Assembly: GCF_024347415.1 (NCBI RefSeq)
Contig: NZ_AP025476.1
Span: forward strand, 2,232,001 to 2,296,000
DNA: 64,000 bases
DNA from: Vibrio crassostreae
GTDB taxonomy: Bacteria > Pseudomonadota > Gammaproteobacteria > Enterobacterales > Vibrionaceae
Direction of reading: 5' to 3'
Positions within the stretch are counted from its first letter, which is position 1. The number at the start of each line of letters is the position of its first letter. Below, piece by piece: positions 9,115 through 17,999 of the stretch. A program made the position numbers and the translations under genes. The notes under the pieces were generated by a model. That model saw only the letters and a program-made list of their open reading frames with translations, did no database searches and was not told the DNA's origin.

Positions 9115-9140
9115 GACTTTTCACTCCGTCGTTTACGTAA

Positions 9141-9180
9141 ATGGTCTTTAGTTCGAGTCAATGAAATAGCTAAAGACCAT
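9141..9180. repeat. Inverted repeat in the yciA-yciI gap
   Basis: ATGGTCTTTAG (9141-9151) and CTAAAGACCAT (9170-9180) form a perfect 11-bp stem with an 18-base loop. No T-run follows, so it is not a typical terminator. The rest of the 194-base gap shows nothing else. Confidence 0.5.
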
Positions 9181-9308
9181 AGCGCTCTCTCGCACCATTT
9201 CACAATTTCTTATCATTAGCCCTTCCAATACCAATTAGTTCGCGTAAATTAGCAAGATAGCGAATTTAAACGCCCCAATTCAGTGAAGTAAAATAAGGAT
9301 ATCTCAAT

Positions 9309-9605
9309 ATGTGGTACGTGATTTTTTCTCAAGACGTCGAAAATTCATTAGAAAAGCGCCTAAGTGTTCGCCCACAACATCTAGAACGCCTACAAACACT
9401 TCACGATGAAGGCCGACTTTTGACAGCAGGTCCAATGCCAGCAATTGATTCGGATAACCCTGGCGAAGCGGGTTTCACAGGCTCTACTGTGATTGCTGAG
9501 TTTAACTCTCTAGAAGACGCACAGGCATGGGCAGACGCAGACCCGTACATCGAAGCTGGTGTCTACCAAAATGTCATCGTAAAACCATTCAAGAAAGTAT
9601 TTTAA
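9309..9605 (+). CDS. yciI: YciI family protein
   Basis: A 98-residue protein of the YciI-like ferredoxin-fold family ([10 protein letters not shown], then [27 protein letters not shown]). The conserved His of the RPQHL segment and the Asp near GPMPAID occupy the places of the pair proposed as an active site in homologues. The biochemical function of the family is not established. It ends one base before the GTG of the pilotin gene, so the two are co-transcribed. Confidence 0.9.
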   Translation: MWYVIFSQDVENSLEKRLSVRPQHLERLQTLHDEGRLLTAGPMPAIDSDNPGEAGFTGSTVIAEFNSLEDAQAWADADPYIEAGVYQNVIVKPFKKVF

Positions 9606-9606
9606 C

Positions 9607-10002
9607 GTGAAAAAATGGATTATTGGCTCACTAGCTATGGCTCTGCTTGCAGGCTGTGCTTCAAGAGAGCAAGACCAACAAAGACAACTCGAGATGATGG
9701 CGCAGCACCGTGCTGGCGTTTTATCCGCAGGCCTACCCATTGAGTATGGCCCGCTGTCAGTGATGCGAGTGCTCGCAAAAAACACCGTGATTGAAATCAT
9801 GATGATCTACAACCAAGATGCTAAAGGCGCGAAGCCTTTAAACCAAGTTGTCGATATGAGTGTGAATAGCTACTGCACTAACTCAGAAGTAAGAGCAAAC
9901 CTAGACATGGGCTTGGCTTACAACATCAAGATTCGCAACACACGCGGACAATTGATGGTTGAGAAGCTGATCAGCAAAGATACTTGCCAGAGCAGCAGCT
10001 AG
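9607..10002 (+). CDS. aspS: Type II secretion pilotin lipoprotein, AspS/GspS2 family
   Basis: A 131-residue lipoprotein with a GTG start, a signal peptide ending in the lipobox LLAGC, and a small C-terminal domain with two further cysteines (YCTNSEV and KDTC). The segment C-T-N-S-E-V-R-A-N-L-x-x-G-L-x-Y-N-I-K-I-R-N-TR and the terminal TC match, from memory, the E. coli YghG and Vibrio AspS pilotins, whose two cysteines form a disulfide. Pilotins carry the GspD secretin to the outer membrane and help it assemble. No other type II secretion gene is nearby, which is normal for this family. The identification is by motif recall and not by alignment. Confidence 0.8.
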   Translation: MKKWIIGSLAMALLAGCASREQDQQRQLEMMAQHRAGVLSAGLPIEYGPLSVMRVLAKNTVIEIMMIYNQDAKGAKPLNQVVDMSVNSYCTNSEVRANLDMGLAYNIKIRNTRGQLMVEKLISKDTCQSSS

Positions 10003-10028
10003 ATTCGAGATTCGAGATTCGAGATTCG
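10001..10028. repeat. Heptamer tandem repeat, GAGATTC
   Basis: Four head-to-tail copies of a 7-base unit (GAGATTC; first copy lacks its G) begin within the aspS stop codon and run into the 3' untranslated region. Its position directly after a stop codon leaves the protein intact unless unit number changes across the stop. Confidence 0.8.
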
Positions 10029-10044
10029 AACAAATATGAACGTC

Positions 10045-10072
10045 AAAGCCTCGCAGTAGCGAGGCTTTTTGT
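10045..10072. terminator. Bidirectional terminator between aspS and metE
   Basis: A perfect 10-bp stem, AAAGCCTCGC / GCGAGGCTTT with loop AGTA, is followed by T residues on the plus strand and precedes the converging metE stop codon by about 30 bases. Confidence 0.88.
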
Positions 10073-10098
10073 TTTGAGTCATCTAGCTCTAGTGACAG

Positions 10099-12465
10099 TT
10101 AAGCTTCTGCTGACTCCCACTCTTTACGCAATGCCTTAGTCGCAGAGACTAAGTTAGTCAGTGCTGCTTCTGTTTCTGCCCAATTTCGAGTCTTCAGGCC
10201 GCAGTCTGGGTTTGCCCATAAGCGTTCTGCCGGAATTTTCTCAGCTGCTTTCTTCAACAGACCAATAATCCACTCTTGTGATGGAATGTTTGGTGAGTGA
10301 ATATCGTAAACACCCGGGCCAATCGCATTCGGGTAATTGAACTCTTCAAACGCTTTAAGCAGCTCCATGTTCGAACGAGAGGTCTCAATGGTAATCACGT
10401 CGGCGTCTAGTGCAGCCACTGAATCAATGATTTCGTTGAATTCGCTGTAACACATGTGAGTATGAATCTGAGTCTCTGGCTTAGCACTCGCAGCTGAGAT
10501 CTTAAAGGCATCTACCGCCCACTCTAAGTATTCTGCATGGTCGCGCTTTTTCAGAGGTAAACCTTCGCGAATCGCTGGTTCATCAATCTGAATAATGTTG
10601 ATTCCAGCGTCTTGTAGGTCAGACACTTCATCGCGCAACGCAAACGCCAATTGGTTAGTGATCTCTTTACGTGAGATATCTTCACGTGGGAACGTCCAAC
10701 ACAAGATTGTGACAGGTCCTGTGAGCATCCCTTTCATTTGCTTTGAAGTCAGAGATTGAGCATAGGTCGACCACTCCACCGTCATCGGTTTTTCGCGCTC
10801 GATATCAGCCACCACAATCGCTGGTTTCACGCAGCGAGAACCGTAGCTTTGCACCCAACCAAATTTGGTGGTTTGGAAGCCTGCTAGGTTTTCAGCAAAG
10901 TATTCCACCATGTCGTTTCGTTCCGCTTCACCATGAACCAACACATCTAAGTCGAGTGCTTCTTGGCGTTTCACCGCATCCGCGATATGACCTTTTAGTG
11001 CAGTGGTGTATTCCGCTTCGCTCAACTTTCCAGTGCGATAAGCGCTGCGTTGAACACGGATCTCGCCAGTCTGTGGGAACGAACCGATGGTTGTGGTTGG
11101 CAATAAAGGTAAACCTAGTACCTCTGATTGATGCGCGGCGCGTTCTGCATAAGGTGTACTGCGCTCCGCCAATGCTTTAGTAATAGTATTAATGCGAGCC
11201 TGTACCTGTGGCTTATTAACATGAGTTGCACTCTTACGAGCCACAATCGGCTGGCTGTAAGTCTCGCACGCTAAAATGGCATTTTGATCGCCGTCTAGCG
11301 CCGCACCCAATAAGCTAACCTCTGTGACTTTCTGTTTCGCGAAAGCAAACCAGCTTTTCACTTCATCGCTCAGTGAATCTTCTAGCTCTAAATCAACCGG
11401 GCTGTGTAGCAGCGAACATGAGCTTGCCACCCACAGCTTATCGCCTAGCTTCTCTTTCACAGGTTGCAGTTTCGCTAGCTGAGTAGCCAAGTCTGCTCGC
11501 CAAACATTGCGTCCGTTGATAACACCAGCAGACAGTACCCACTCTTCCGGTAGTTTACTCACGACTTCATCGAGCTGTTGTGGCGCAGCGGCTAAATCAA
11601 TATGTAAGCCATTCACTGGCAGTTTGACGATTTTGTCTAATGTGTCCGTCACCGAATCAAAGTAAGTGGTCAATAGTAGCTTCACATCACCTTGAATCAC
11701 TTGATAAGCCAATTTGAATGAATCTGCCCACTGTTTTTCAAGCTCAAGCGACAGAATAGGTTCGTCGATTTGAACCCACTCAACACCCAGTTTGGCAAGC
11801 TTAGCTAAAATCGCTTGGTAGGCAGTAAGTAGACGTGGAAGCAAGGCTAAGCGATCAAAGCCCTCTTCTACTTCCTTACCCAAATACAAGTAAGACAACG
11901 GGCCAAGAAGGACTGGCTTAACCTTATGCCCAGCTTGAATTGCTTCATTCACTTCATCAAACAGTTGCGGCCAGCTCACTTCAAACGAATCATCTTTACT
12001 GAACTCCGGAACAATGTAGTGATAGTTAGTATTGAACCACTTGGTCATGTCAGATGCCGCCGAGCTATCTTTTGTGCCATTTTCCAAACCATGTTGACCA
12101 CCACAACAGGTTGGCTGCTTTTGAGATTGTATTTGAGTTTGAGATTGCCCACGGCCAACGCGGAACAAGGTATCTAAGTCTGGGAAGGCTTTCTCTTCTT
12201 CAGAGCCACCAGCGTGACGCTTTGGCACATGACCCAAAAGCAAAGTCGTTGTTAACACATGGTCGTACCATGCGAAGTCACCCGCAGTTGCAAAGCTTAG
12301 ATTCGCGTCGGCTTGTACATTCCAGTTACGATTTCTCAGTTCGCTGCCGAGCTGCTTAAGCTCTGACTGGCCAATCTCGCCGCGCCAGTACTTCTCTAGT
12401 GTGAATTTCAGTTCGCGTTTTTCACCAATGCGTGGGTAGCCAAGAATATGCGTTGTCGTAGTCAT
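10099..12465 (-). CDS. metE: Cobalamin-independent methionine synthase MetE
   Basis: A 788-residue protein with both duplicated barrels of MetE. It transfers the methyl group of 5-methyltetrahydropteroyl-triglutamate to homocysteine in the cytoplasm, without B12. The zinc-binding residues are visible in HTHMC, TIETSRS and PDCGLKTR near the C-terminus. It is about 35 residues longer than E. coli MetE: between GRG and MTKWFNTN, near residues 105-138, there is a Gln/Ser/Thr-rich insertion that contains CCGG, about 21 residues longer than the E. coli linker. The gene faces metR across 281 bases that contain MetJ boxes and probable MetR sites, so repression by MetJ and activation by MetR are expected. 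Confidence 0.96.
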   Translation of the reverse strand: MTTTTHILGYPRIGEKRELKFTLEKYWRGEIGQSELKQLGSELRNRNWNVQADANLSFATAGDFAWYDHVLTTTLLLGHVPKRHAGGSEEEKAFPDLDTLFRVGRGQSQTQIQSQKQPTCCGGQHGLENGTKDSSAASDMTKWFNTNYHYIVPEFSKDDSFEVSWPQLFDEVNEAIQAGHKVKPVLLGPLSYLYLGKEVEEGFDRLALLPRLLTAYQAILAKLAKLGVEWVQIDEPILSLELEKQWADSFKLAYQVIQGDVKLLLTTYFDSVTDTLDKIVKLPVNGLHIDLAAAPQQLDEVVSKLPEEWVLSAGVINGRNVWRADLATQLAKLQPVKEKLGDKLWVASSCSLLHSPVDLELEDSLSDEVKSWFAFAKQKVTEVSLLGAALDGDQNAILACETYSQPIVARKSATHVNKPQVQARINTITKALAERSTPYAERAAHQSEVLGLPLLPTTTIGSFPQTGEIRVQRSAYRTGKLSEAEYTTALKGHIADAVKRQEALDLDVLVHGEAERNDMVEYFAENLAGFQTTKFGWVQSYGSRCVKPAIVVADIEREKPMTVEWSTYAQSLTSKQMKGMLTGPVTILCWTFPREDISRKEITNQLAFALRDEVSDLQDAGINIIQIDEPAIREGLPLKKRDHAEYLEWAVDAFKISAASAKPETQIHTHMCYSEFNEIIDSVAALDADVITIETSRSNMELLKAFEEFNYPNAIGPGVYDIHSPNIPSQEWIIGLLKKAAEKIPAERLWANPDCGLKTRNWAETEAALTNLVSATKALRKEWESAEA

Positions 12466-12536
12466 GAGCCTGTTCCTTATTCAATAATTGTTAGTATCTT
12501 TTCAGACCACCTATTGAAGATTACGCTTTATCAAAA

Positions 12537-12552
12537 AGGCGTCTGGATGGCT
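12537..12552. promoter_or_regulatory. Possible MetJ (met box) operator near metE
   Basis: AGGCGTCT (7 of 8 to the met box AGACGTCT) is followed directly by GGATGGCT (5 of 8). Contiguous 8-base boxes are how MetJ dimers bind. The pair is 72 bases upstream of the metE start. Confidence 0.5.
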
Positions 12553-12588
12553 AAACTATCCACCCAATCTGAATAATGAACAACGTCC

Positions 12589-12624
12589 AAATATTCATCT
12601 TGTTTATTAAAAATATTCATCTTG
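12589..12624. promoter_or_regulatory. Direct repeat, candidate MetR site
   Basis: AAATATTCATCTTG occurs twice (12589-12602 and 12611-12624), exactly 22 bases apart, about two helical turns. The second copy is part of the dyad TATTCA-TCT-TGAATA. Contact of a LysR tetramer such as MetR with repeats on one DNA face would fit; the classical MetR motif TGAA-N5-TTCA is not exactly present. Confidence 0.5.
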
Positions 12625-12649
12625 AATAAACCAAAGATGAGGAACTAAA

Positions 12650-12673
12650 AACCATCTAGACATCTAGACGTTT
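12650..12673. promoter_or_regulatory. MetJ operator with three contiguous met boxes
   Basis: Three adjacent 8-mers, AACCATCT, AGACATCT and AGACGTTT, match the met box AGACGTCT at 5, 7 and 7 positions. The array lies 74 bases upstream of metR and is placed to control metR, or both divergent genes. Confidence 0.75.
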
Positions 12674-12746
12674 ACAAATGATAAAAAACCCCGTAGGGTG
12701 ATTATTAAGAAATATTGAATTGGCTTAGGGAATATGAGGAATACTC

Positions 12747-13658
12747 ATGATAGAGCTTAAACACCTTCGAACATTGACTACCTTGAGAGACAGCGGCTCA
12801 CTGACAGCAACTGCAACCTCTCTTCATCTGACGCAATCGGCACTTTCTCATCAATTGAAAGACCTTGAGGCGCGTATTGGCGGTCAGCTTTTCCTTCGTA
12901 AGACTAGGCCAGTTAAATTCACTTCTGAAGGTGAGATTCTGCTTAAGCTCGCCGATGAGATACAGCCAAGAATCGCTAAAGCAGAGAACGAACTCGCAAG
13001 CCTAAAAGAGGACGTGAATGGGCGTTTGCACATGGCGATCGAGTGTCACTCATGCTTCCAATGGTTAATGCCCGCTTTGAAGGAGTACCAAGTTGCTTGG
13101 CCAAGCGTGACATTAGATTTTTCATCGGGCTTTGGTTTTGAGCCTCTACCCGCATTAATGGCTGGTGAATTAGACTTGGTGATTACCTCCGACATTCAGC
13201 CACGTTCAGAGGTTCATTACGAACCACTTTTCGATTTCGAGATGCGTTTGATCACTGCAATAAACTCGCCTTTGGCTGAAAAGCCAAGCATTGAACCGCA
13301 AGATCTTAGCGATCTCACGATGCTCTCCTATCCAGTTCAAAAACAGCGTTTAGATGTCGTGAAGCACTTTTTGCAACCTGCAGGTGTAGAACCTAAGAAG
13401 TGGAAGCAGGCAGACAACACCTTGATGTTGGTGCAAATGGTATCGGCAGGATTAGGTGTCGCGGCATTACCAAACTGGGCAATCAGTGAGTTCTCAAGGC
13501 AAGGCTTGATAGCCAGCAAGCCGTTAGGTAAAGGGCTTTCGAGAAGACTGTTTGCTGCAGTAAGAAACTCAGAAAAAGACAAGCGTTACCTACAGGCTTT
13601 CTTTAGTACGGCAAGGCAGCAGAGTAAGAGTCACCTTGATGGTATTGAGGTCGTTTAA
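12747..13658 (+). CDS. metR: MetR, LysR-type activator of methionine genes
   Basis: A 303-residue LysR regulator beginning MIELKHLRTLTTLRDSGSL, which is the MetR N-terminus, with the helix-turn-helix in TATATSLHLTQSALSHQLKDLE and a co-inducer domain with the conserved ECHSCFQWLMPAL segment. MetR senses homocysteine and activates metE and other methionine genes. Divergent placement next to metE confirms the assignment. GAGGAA upstream of the ATG supports the start. The MetJ boxes in front of it suggest that it is itself repressed when S-adenosylmethionine is plentiful. Confidence 0.95.
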   Translation: MIELKHLRTLTTLRDSGSLTATATSLHLTQSALSHQLKDLEARIGGQLFLRKTRPVKFTSEGEILLKLADEIQPRIAKAENELASLKEDVNGRLHMAIECHSCFQWLMPALKEYQVAWPSVTLDFSSGFGFEPLPALMAGELDLVITSDIQPRSEVHYEPLFDFEMRLITAINSPLAEKPSIEPQDLSDLTMLSYPVQKQRLDVVKHFLQPAGVEPKKWKQADNTLMLVQMVSAGLGVAALPNWAISEFSRQGLIASKPLGKGLSRRLFAAVRNSEKDKRYLQAFFSTARQQSKSHLDGIEVV

Positions 13659-13719
13659 CAATAACCATCGTCAACTAACTCCGCTTACACCAAGCACAAG
13701 AAACAAATGCCAGAAACAA

Positions 13720-13747
13720 AAAAAGTCACAGATAATCTGTGACTTTT
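13720..13747. terminator. Bidirectional terminator after metR
   Basis: AAAGTCACAGAT pairs with ATCTGTGACTTT around a very short loop; A residues on the left and T residues on the right allow it to serve both metR and the converging gene that ends at 13798. Confidence 0.8.
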
Positions 13748-13797
13748 TAGTTTCAGTACCGATGATTTTCGATACGTGCTGATTCGCGAAAAATAGA

Positions 13798-13998
13798 CTA
13801 TCTTGCGTAAGATTTAAACTGGTTAGTCAGTGGGTCGTATTGATAGCCAAGCATATCAAGCTTACCGACGACACTTTCTATATCCATCTCATACATGCTA
13901 ATGAGCTCTTCAAAACTGTCGCACTCTAAGCGCAGTTTTTCGTTCACTATTCCCAGCAAGATAATGCTATCCAGGCTTTTGACGTTGCTTAAATCCAT
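13798..13998 (-). CDS. Small DUF4250-like protein (66 aa)
   Basis: A 66-residue protein with the pattern of DUF4250 (SLDSIILLGIVNEKLRLE, then KLDMLGYQYDPLTNQF). It is soluble, with no signal peptide, and probably folds as a few helices; no biochemical role is known. AAGGAG lies 7 bases before the ATG, strongly supporting expression. It stands alone between metR and a membrane-protein gene. Family assignment is by motif recall. Confidence 0.75.
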   Translation of the reverse strand: MDLSNVKSLDSIILLGIVNEKLRLECDSFEELISMYEMDIESVVGKLDMLGYQYDPLTNQFKSYAR

Positions 13999-14111
13999 CT
14001 CGTACTCCTTACGAACACACTGACTAGAGTTAAGTTTAGAACGCTTACCAAGGTCACGCTAAAAAACAGATCACACTTCTTAAATCATATACGTGGTTAC
14101 AATGCCCGAAG

Positions 14112-14792
14112 TTACAATGCCCAAACTGGCGTTAAACCAACAGCGGCCGCTAATAACATCAACAATGAAACCGTAAGTTGAAGCTTTTCAGGTGTCTTAA
14201 CGAACAGTAGATGCCAACACCACACCACGATAGAAGAGATCAACAAAGCGAAGCTAAATAGTAACGTGGAAATTACTGGCTCTAACTGAGCTTCAGAGAG
14301 TGAGTAAACATTCACGACTGTTGCCAGTACCACCAACATACCCGCCAATACACCCACCACTGGCAAAACACGGTGGAAAGCTTGCAAACGCGTTCTTGCG
14401 ATCGTCAGCAGTAAATGACCAAACGCAGCACCTAACAATACCACCAACAGCAGAGTCGTAATGATGCCGACTGTGGTTGCTTGCTCAGTCGCTTGAATAG
14501 CAACGTACGACAACGCCAAACCACACGCCAAATACATAACCCAAATAGGGCCAGAGTCACGTGTCTTTTTGGTTTGAACTTGAGAATAGAAATAAAAGAT
14601 TGCGAACACGACCAGAAAGGCTTCAATTTTCACTGAGGCAACCGCCAGCCACAACACGCCAATTGCAGGCAACATCTTGTGAATACGGCCACGTTGTCCC
14701 GGGCAAATATCCCCTTTCACCAAGATGAGGGTTAAGATCAGTTGGGCTCCTAAAAGCATCGGAGCAAATTGTACTAATAACGTTTCGACCAT
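14112..14792 (-). CDS. Polytopic inner-membrane protein of unknown function (226 aa)
   Basis: No family was recognised. The protein has about seven hydrophobic segments spread over its length and short, mostly basic loops (RGRIHK, QTKKTRD, RTRLQAFHR). There is no signal peptide and no obvious catalytic motif. It is a lone gene on the minus strand between the DUF4250-like gene and ygiQ. The 237 bases between it and ygiQ show no clear signal other than a probable ygiQ ribosome binding site. A transporter or a membrane stress protein are possible, but neither is supported by a motif. Confidence 0.7.
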   Translation of the reverse strand: MVETLLVQFAPMLLGAQLILTLILVKGDICPGQRGRIHKMLPAIGVLWLAVASVKIEAFLVVFAIFYFYSQVQTKKTRDSGPIWVMYLACGLALSYVAIQATEQATTVGIITTLLLVVLLGAAFGHLLLTIARTRLQAFHRVLPVVGVLAGMLVVLATVVNVYSLSEAQLEPVISTLLFSFALLISSIVVWCWHLLFVKTPEKLQLTVSLLMLLAAAVGLTPVWAL

Positions 14793-15029
14793 TGTGGATC
14801 TACTTCTTCAGACTTATTTTCGCGAATAATATCAAAAACTGCTGCGAACACTAATCAAAATCACAAATTAGCGACGTTATTCAAGGCTTCAACTATGCTG
14901 TTGTATGGCTCTTTTGATGCTTTTAAAAGCGATATAGCGAAAGACACCAGAACTAACAGGGGCATGTTCTACTGGCTAGTCTAGTCTCATGCCGCTATAA
15001 TTCCCGCCTCAAAAATCAGAGGTTGAAAT

Positions 15030-17432
15030 ATGTACAGCGATATCACTCCTATTCACGAACACAAAAAATACTGGGCCGAGTGCTACGGAACTGCACCCTT
15101 TTTGCCTACCAGTAGAAAGGAGATGGATGCTCTTGGATGGGATAGCTGTGACATTATTATTGTAACTGGTGATGCGTATGTCGATCACCCGAGCTTTGGT
15201 ATGGCTATCATCGGCCGTCTGCTTGAAGCTCAAGGTTTCCGCGTGGGCATTATTGCTCAACCAAAATGGGACAATAAAGATGCCTTCATGAAGCTAGGTA
15301 AACCTAACCTATTCTTCGGCATCACAGCGGGTAACATGGACTCCATGATCAACCGCTACACCTCTGATCGCAAATTACGTCACGATGATGCTTACACACC
15401 AAACAATGAAGGTGGCAAACGTCCTGACCGTGCAACTCTGGTTTATTCTCAACGCTGTCGCGAAGCCTACAAAGGCACACCAATCGTTCTTGGTGGTATT
15501 GAAGCGAGCTTGCGTCGTGTTGCTCACTACGACTACTGGTCGGATAAAGTTCGTCGCTCTGTATTGTTCGATGCAAAAGCCGACATTCTTCTTTTTGGTA
15601 ACGCTGAGCGTGCACTGGTTGAAGTGGCACACCGCATTGCCGACGGCGAAGACATGTCTACGCTAACCAATATCCGCGGTACTGCTATCAATCTTCCAGC
15701 AGCGCCTGAAGGCTTCAAAATCATTGACTCTTCTCGTATCGAAAAGCCGAACAAAGCGTATGTTCCCGTTAACCCATACGAAGTTGAAACCCAGTGTGAT
15801 ACCAAGAAAGACGAAAAAGAAGAAGTAAAAGCGCAGCCTATTACTATTCGCCCTTCTCGTCACGATGCAAAAACTACAGCAGTTCGTATCCCAGGTTACG
15901 AAAAGCTAAACAATGACCGTATTCTTTACGCTCACGCTAGCCGTATTCTGCACCTTGAGACAAACCCGTACTCGGGTCGTGCTCTGATTCAACGTCACGG
16001 TGATCGTGAGCTCTGGGTTAACCAAGCGCCAATTCCACTGACTACAGAAGAGATGGATTACGTGTTTGGCCTTGCTTACAAGCGTGTTCCTCACCCGATG
16101 TACGGTAAAGCGAAAATCCCAGCATACGACATGATCAAAACCTCGGTTAATATCATGCGTGGTTGTTTTGGTGGTTGTTCTTTCTGTTCAATCACAGAGC
16201 ACGAAGGTCGTATCATTCAAAACCGTTCGAAAGAATCTATCTTGGATGAGATCGAAGACATTAAAGATAAAGTACCGGGCTTTACCGGTACTATTTCTGA
16301 CTTAGGTGGTCCAACGGCGAACATGTACCGTTTAGGTTGTTCAGATCCAAAAGCAGAAATTAACTGCCGTCGTCCATCATGTGTGTTCCCGAAAATCTGT
16401 GAAAAGCTAAACACAGACCATCAACACACCATCGACCTGTACCGCTCAGCAAGAAAAGTACCGGGCGTTAAGAAGATCATGATTGCTTCTGGTGTTCGTT
16501 ACGACCTAGCGATTGAGTCTCCAGAATACGTTCGTGAGCTTGTGACTCACCACGTTGGTGGTTACTTGAAGATTGCTCCAGAGCATACTGAAAAAGGCCC
16601 GTTGGACCTGATGATGAAACCGGGCATGGGCACTTACGATCGTTTCAAAGAGATGTTCGAGAAGTACAGCGCTGAAGCCGGTAAGAAACAGTACCTGATT
16701 CCTTACTTCATCTCTGCTCATCCGGGCACAGAAGACGAAGATATGCTTAACCTTGCAATGTGGCTGAAAAAGCATAACTACGAGTGTGACCAAGTACAGA
16801 ACTTCTACCCATCGCCAATGTGTAATGCAACATCGATGTACTACTCAGAGACCAACCCTCTGAAACGCGTGAAATATAAGAAGCGTGAAGATGTTCCTGT
16901 ACCTAAAGGTGATCGTCAACGTCGTCTCCATAAAGCACTGCTACGTTACCACGATCCTGAAAACTGGAAGATCATCCGTGAAGCGCTGATCAGTATGGGC
17001 AAACAGCACTTGATCGGCGACAAAGTAAACTGCCTAGTACCAGCAGAAGACTTTGATGCTCAAACGCCAGCACAACGTCGTAAGTCTGGTCGTCACGGTT
17101 CACAACGTTTTGCGACTAAACACAGCAAATCTCAACCGGGTTTAGGCGGCGAGAAGCCACGTAATCACTCTAAATCTGGTGGCAAGAAGCCTACTGGTAA
17201 CGGTAGTCAAGGCAATGCTAACCAAGGTAACGGAAAGCAAAACGCTGGTGATAGTAACAACGGTAACGGTCGTAAACCAGCGACAGGCTTCATTAAGAAA
17301 GGTCCTGGTAGTCAGCAATCACAAGGTAATGGCAGCGGAAACGGCAAACCAAACCGCAATAAAGGCGGTAATGGTCAAGGTGGCAAACCTGCAAGTAACG
17401 GCAAGAACCGCCAGCGCGCAGCACAACGCTAA
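15030..17432 (+). CDS. ygiQ: YgiQ family radical SAM protein
   Basis: An 800-residue protein. An N-terminal cobalamin-like region (about 1-330, [17 protein letters not shown]) is followed by a radical SAM domain with the cluster motif CFGGCSFC near residue 380 and a family-specific C-terminal part. The last 110 or so residues are a low-complexity tail rich in Gly, Asn, Lys and Gln, which looks disordered and basic. The family's substrate is not established. GAGG 7 bases before the ATG marks the start. It is monocistronic, with its own terminator. Confidence 0.93.
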   Translation: MYSDITPIHEHKKYWAECYGTAPFLPTSRKEMDALGWDSCDIIIVTGDAYVDHPSFGMAIIGRLLEAQGFRVGIIAQPKWDNKDAFMKLGKPNLFFGITAGNMDSMINRYTSDRKLRHDDAYTPNNEGGKRPDRATLVYSQRCREAYKGTPIVLGGIEASLRRVAHYDYWSDKVRRSVLFDAKADILLFGNAERALVEVAHRIADGEDMSTLTNIRGTAINLPAAPEGFKIIDSSRIEKPNKAYVPVNPYEVETQCDTKKDEKEEVKAQPITIRPSRHDAKTTAVRIPGYEKLNNDRILYAHASRILHLETNPYSGRALIQRHGDRELWVNQAPIPLTTEEMDYVFGLAYKRVPHPMYGKAKIPAYDMIKTSVNIMRGCFGGCSFCSITEHEGRIIQNRSKESILDEIEDIKDKVPGFTGTISDLGGPTANMYRLGCSDPKAEINCRRPSCVFPKICEKLNTDHQHTIDLYRSARKVPGVKKIMIASGVRYDLAIESPEYVRELVTHHVGGYLKIAPEHTEKGPLDLMMKPGMGTYDRFKEMFEKYSAEAGKKQYLIPYFISAHPGTEDEDMLNLAMWLKKHNYECDQVQNFYPSPMCNATSMYYSETNPLKRVKYKKREDVPVPKGDRQRRLHKALLRYHDPENWKIIREALISMGKQHLIGDKVNCLVPAEDFDAQTPAQRRKSGRHGSQRFATKHSKSQPGLGGEKPRNHSKSGGKKPTGNGSQGNANQGNGKQNAGDSNNGNGRKPATGFIKKGPGSQQSQGNGSGNGKPNRNKGGNGQGGKPASNGKNRQRAAQR

Positions 17433-17469
17433 TATCGCAAGCCAATTTATTCTGTTATCGTAAAAACAC

Positions 17470-17497
17470 AAAGCGCAGCTATTTAGCTGCGCTTTTT
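17470..17497. terminator. Bidirectional terminator after ygiQ
   Basis: AAGCGCAGCTA pairs with TAGCTGCGCTT around a TT loop and is followed by six T residues. The opposite strand ends with TTTGTGTTTTT, so it can serve the converging gtrA-like gene as well. Confidence 0.88.
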
Positions 17498-17534
17498 TGT
17501 TTTTGCCAACTCATCAAAAATCTCACTGAGTTGT

Positions 17535-17999
17535 CTAACGAGTAAATACCCAATACTGACTAAACAAATAGTTGGTGACCATACCCACTAAGATACCAAC
17601 CGCCATTGCGATAAACACGGCCCCAGTAAATGCAGGCAACAGTTCCGTCATCAACTTAAAGCACAACAAATTAGGAATCGCCGATATCGATGCGGAAAAC
17701 ATGAATTTCTGCCACTGGATCAACTTTTCGGACCAACTCCCCTGACCTTTGAATCCAAAAGTCAGCACGCGATTACCAAACCACGTTGTCGTTGCAGCAG
17801 CAATGAACGAGCCTATTCTCGCCGTCATTAAAGGCAAACCAGCAATGTAATGCAGAAAGGCAAATACCGCACAATCAACAACAAATCCACCAGCACCAAC
17901 CACAGCAAATCGAACCATCCTGTGATGGGATTGGAGCTTTTGACTGTGTGCCTGAAGCTTATTATTGAACATTTGCAGCCCTGAGTTAATGCTGAACAT
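17535..17999 (-). CDS. GtrA family membrane protein (probable lipid-linked sugar flippase)
   Basis: A 154-residue protein with four membrane helices and the GtrA signature (FAVVGAGGFVVDCAVFAFLH, then ATTTWFGNRVLTF and YLFSQYWVF at the C-terminus). GtrA proteins move undecaprenyl-phosphate-linked sugars across the inner membrane. It overlaps the upstream GT39 gene by 14 bases and is the last gene of a three-gene cassette with the GT2 gene. A GTG at 18008 is also in frame; the ATG at 17999 is preferred. Confidence 0.87.
   Translation of the reverse strand: MFSINSGLQMFNNKLQAHSQKLQSHHRMVRFAVVGAGGFVVDCAVFAFLHYIAGLPLMTARIGSFIAAATTTWFGNRVLTFGFKGQGSWSEKLIQWQKFMFSASISAIPNLLCFKLMTELLPAFTGAVFIAMAVGILVGMVTNYLFSQYWVFTR

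Noticed and set aside
10001..10028. Possible CRISPR-like array
   Set aside because: Units are 7 bases with no spacers; the same holds for the array at 29584.
10743..11180. 145-codon open frame antisense to metE
   Set aside because: metE is certain on the other strand, and this frame has no ribosome binding site or recognisable content.
12054..12359. Frameshift or pseudogene suspected in metE from its extra length
   Set aside because: The reading frame is continuous and conserved motifs stand on both sides of the insertion, so it is a linker insertion and not damage.
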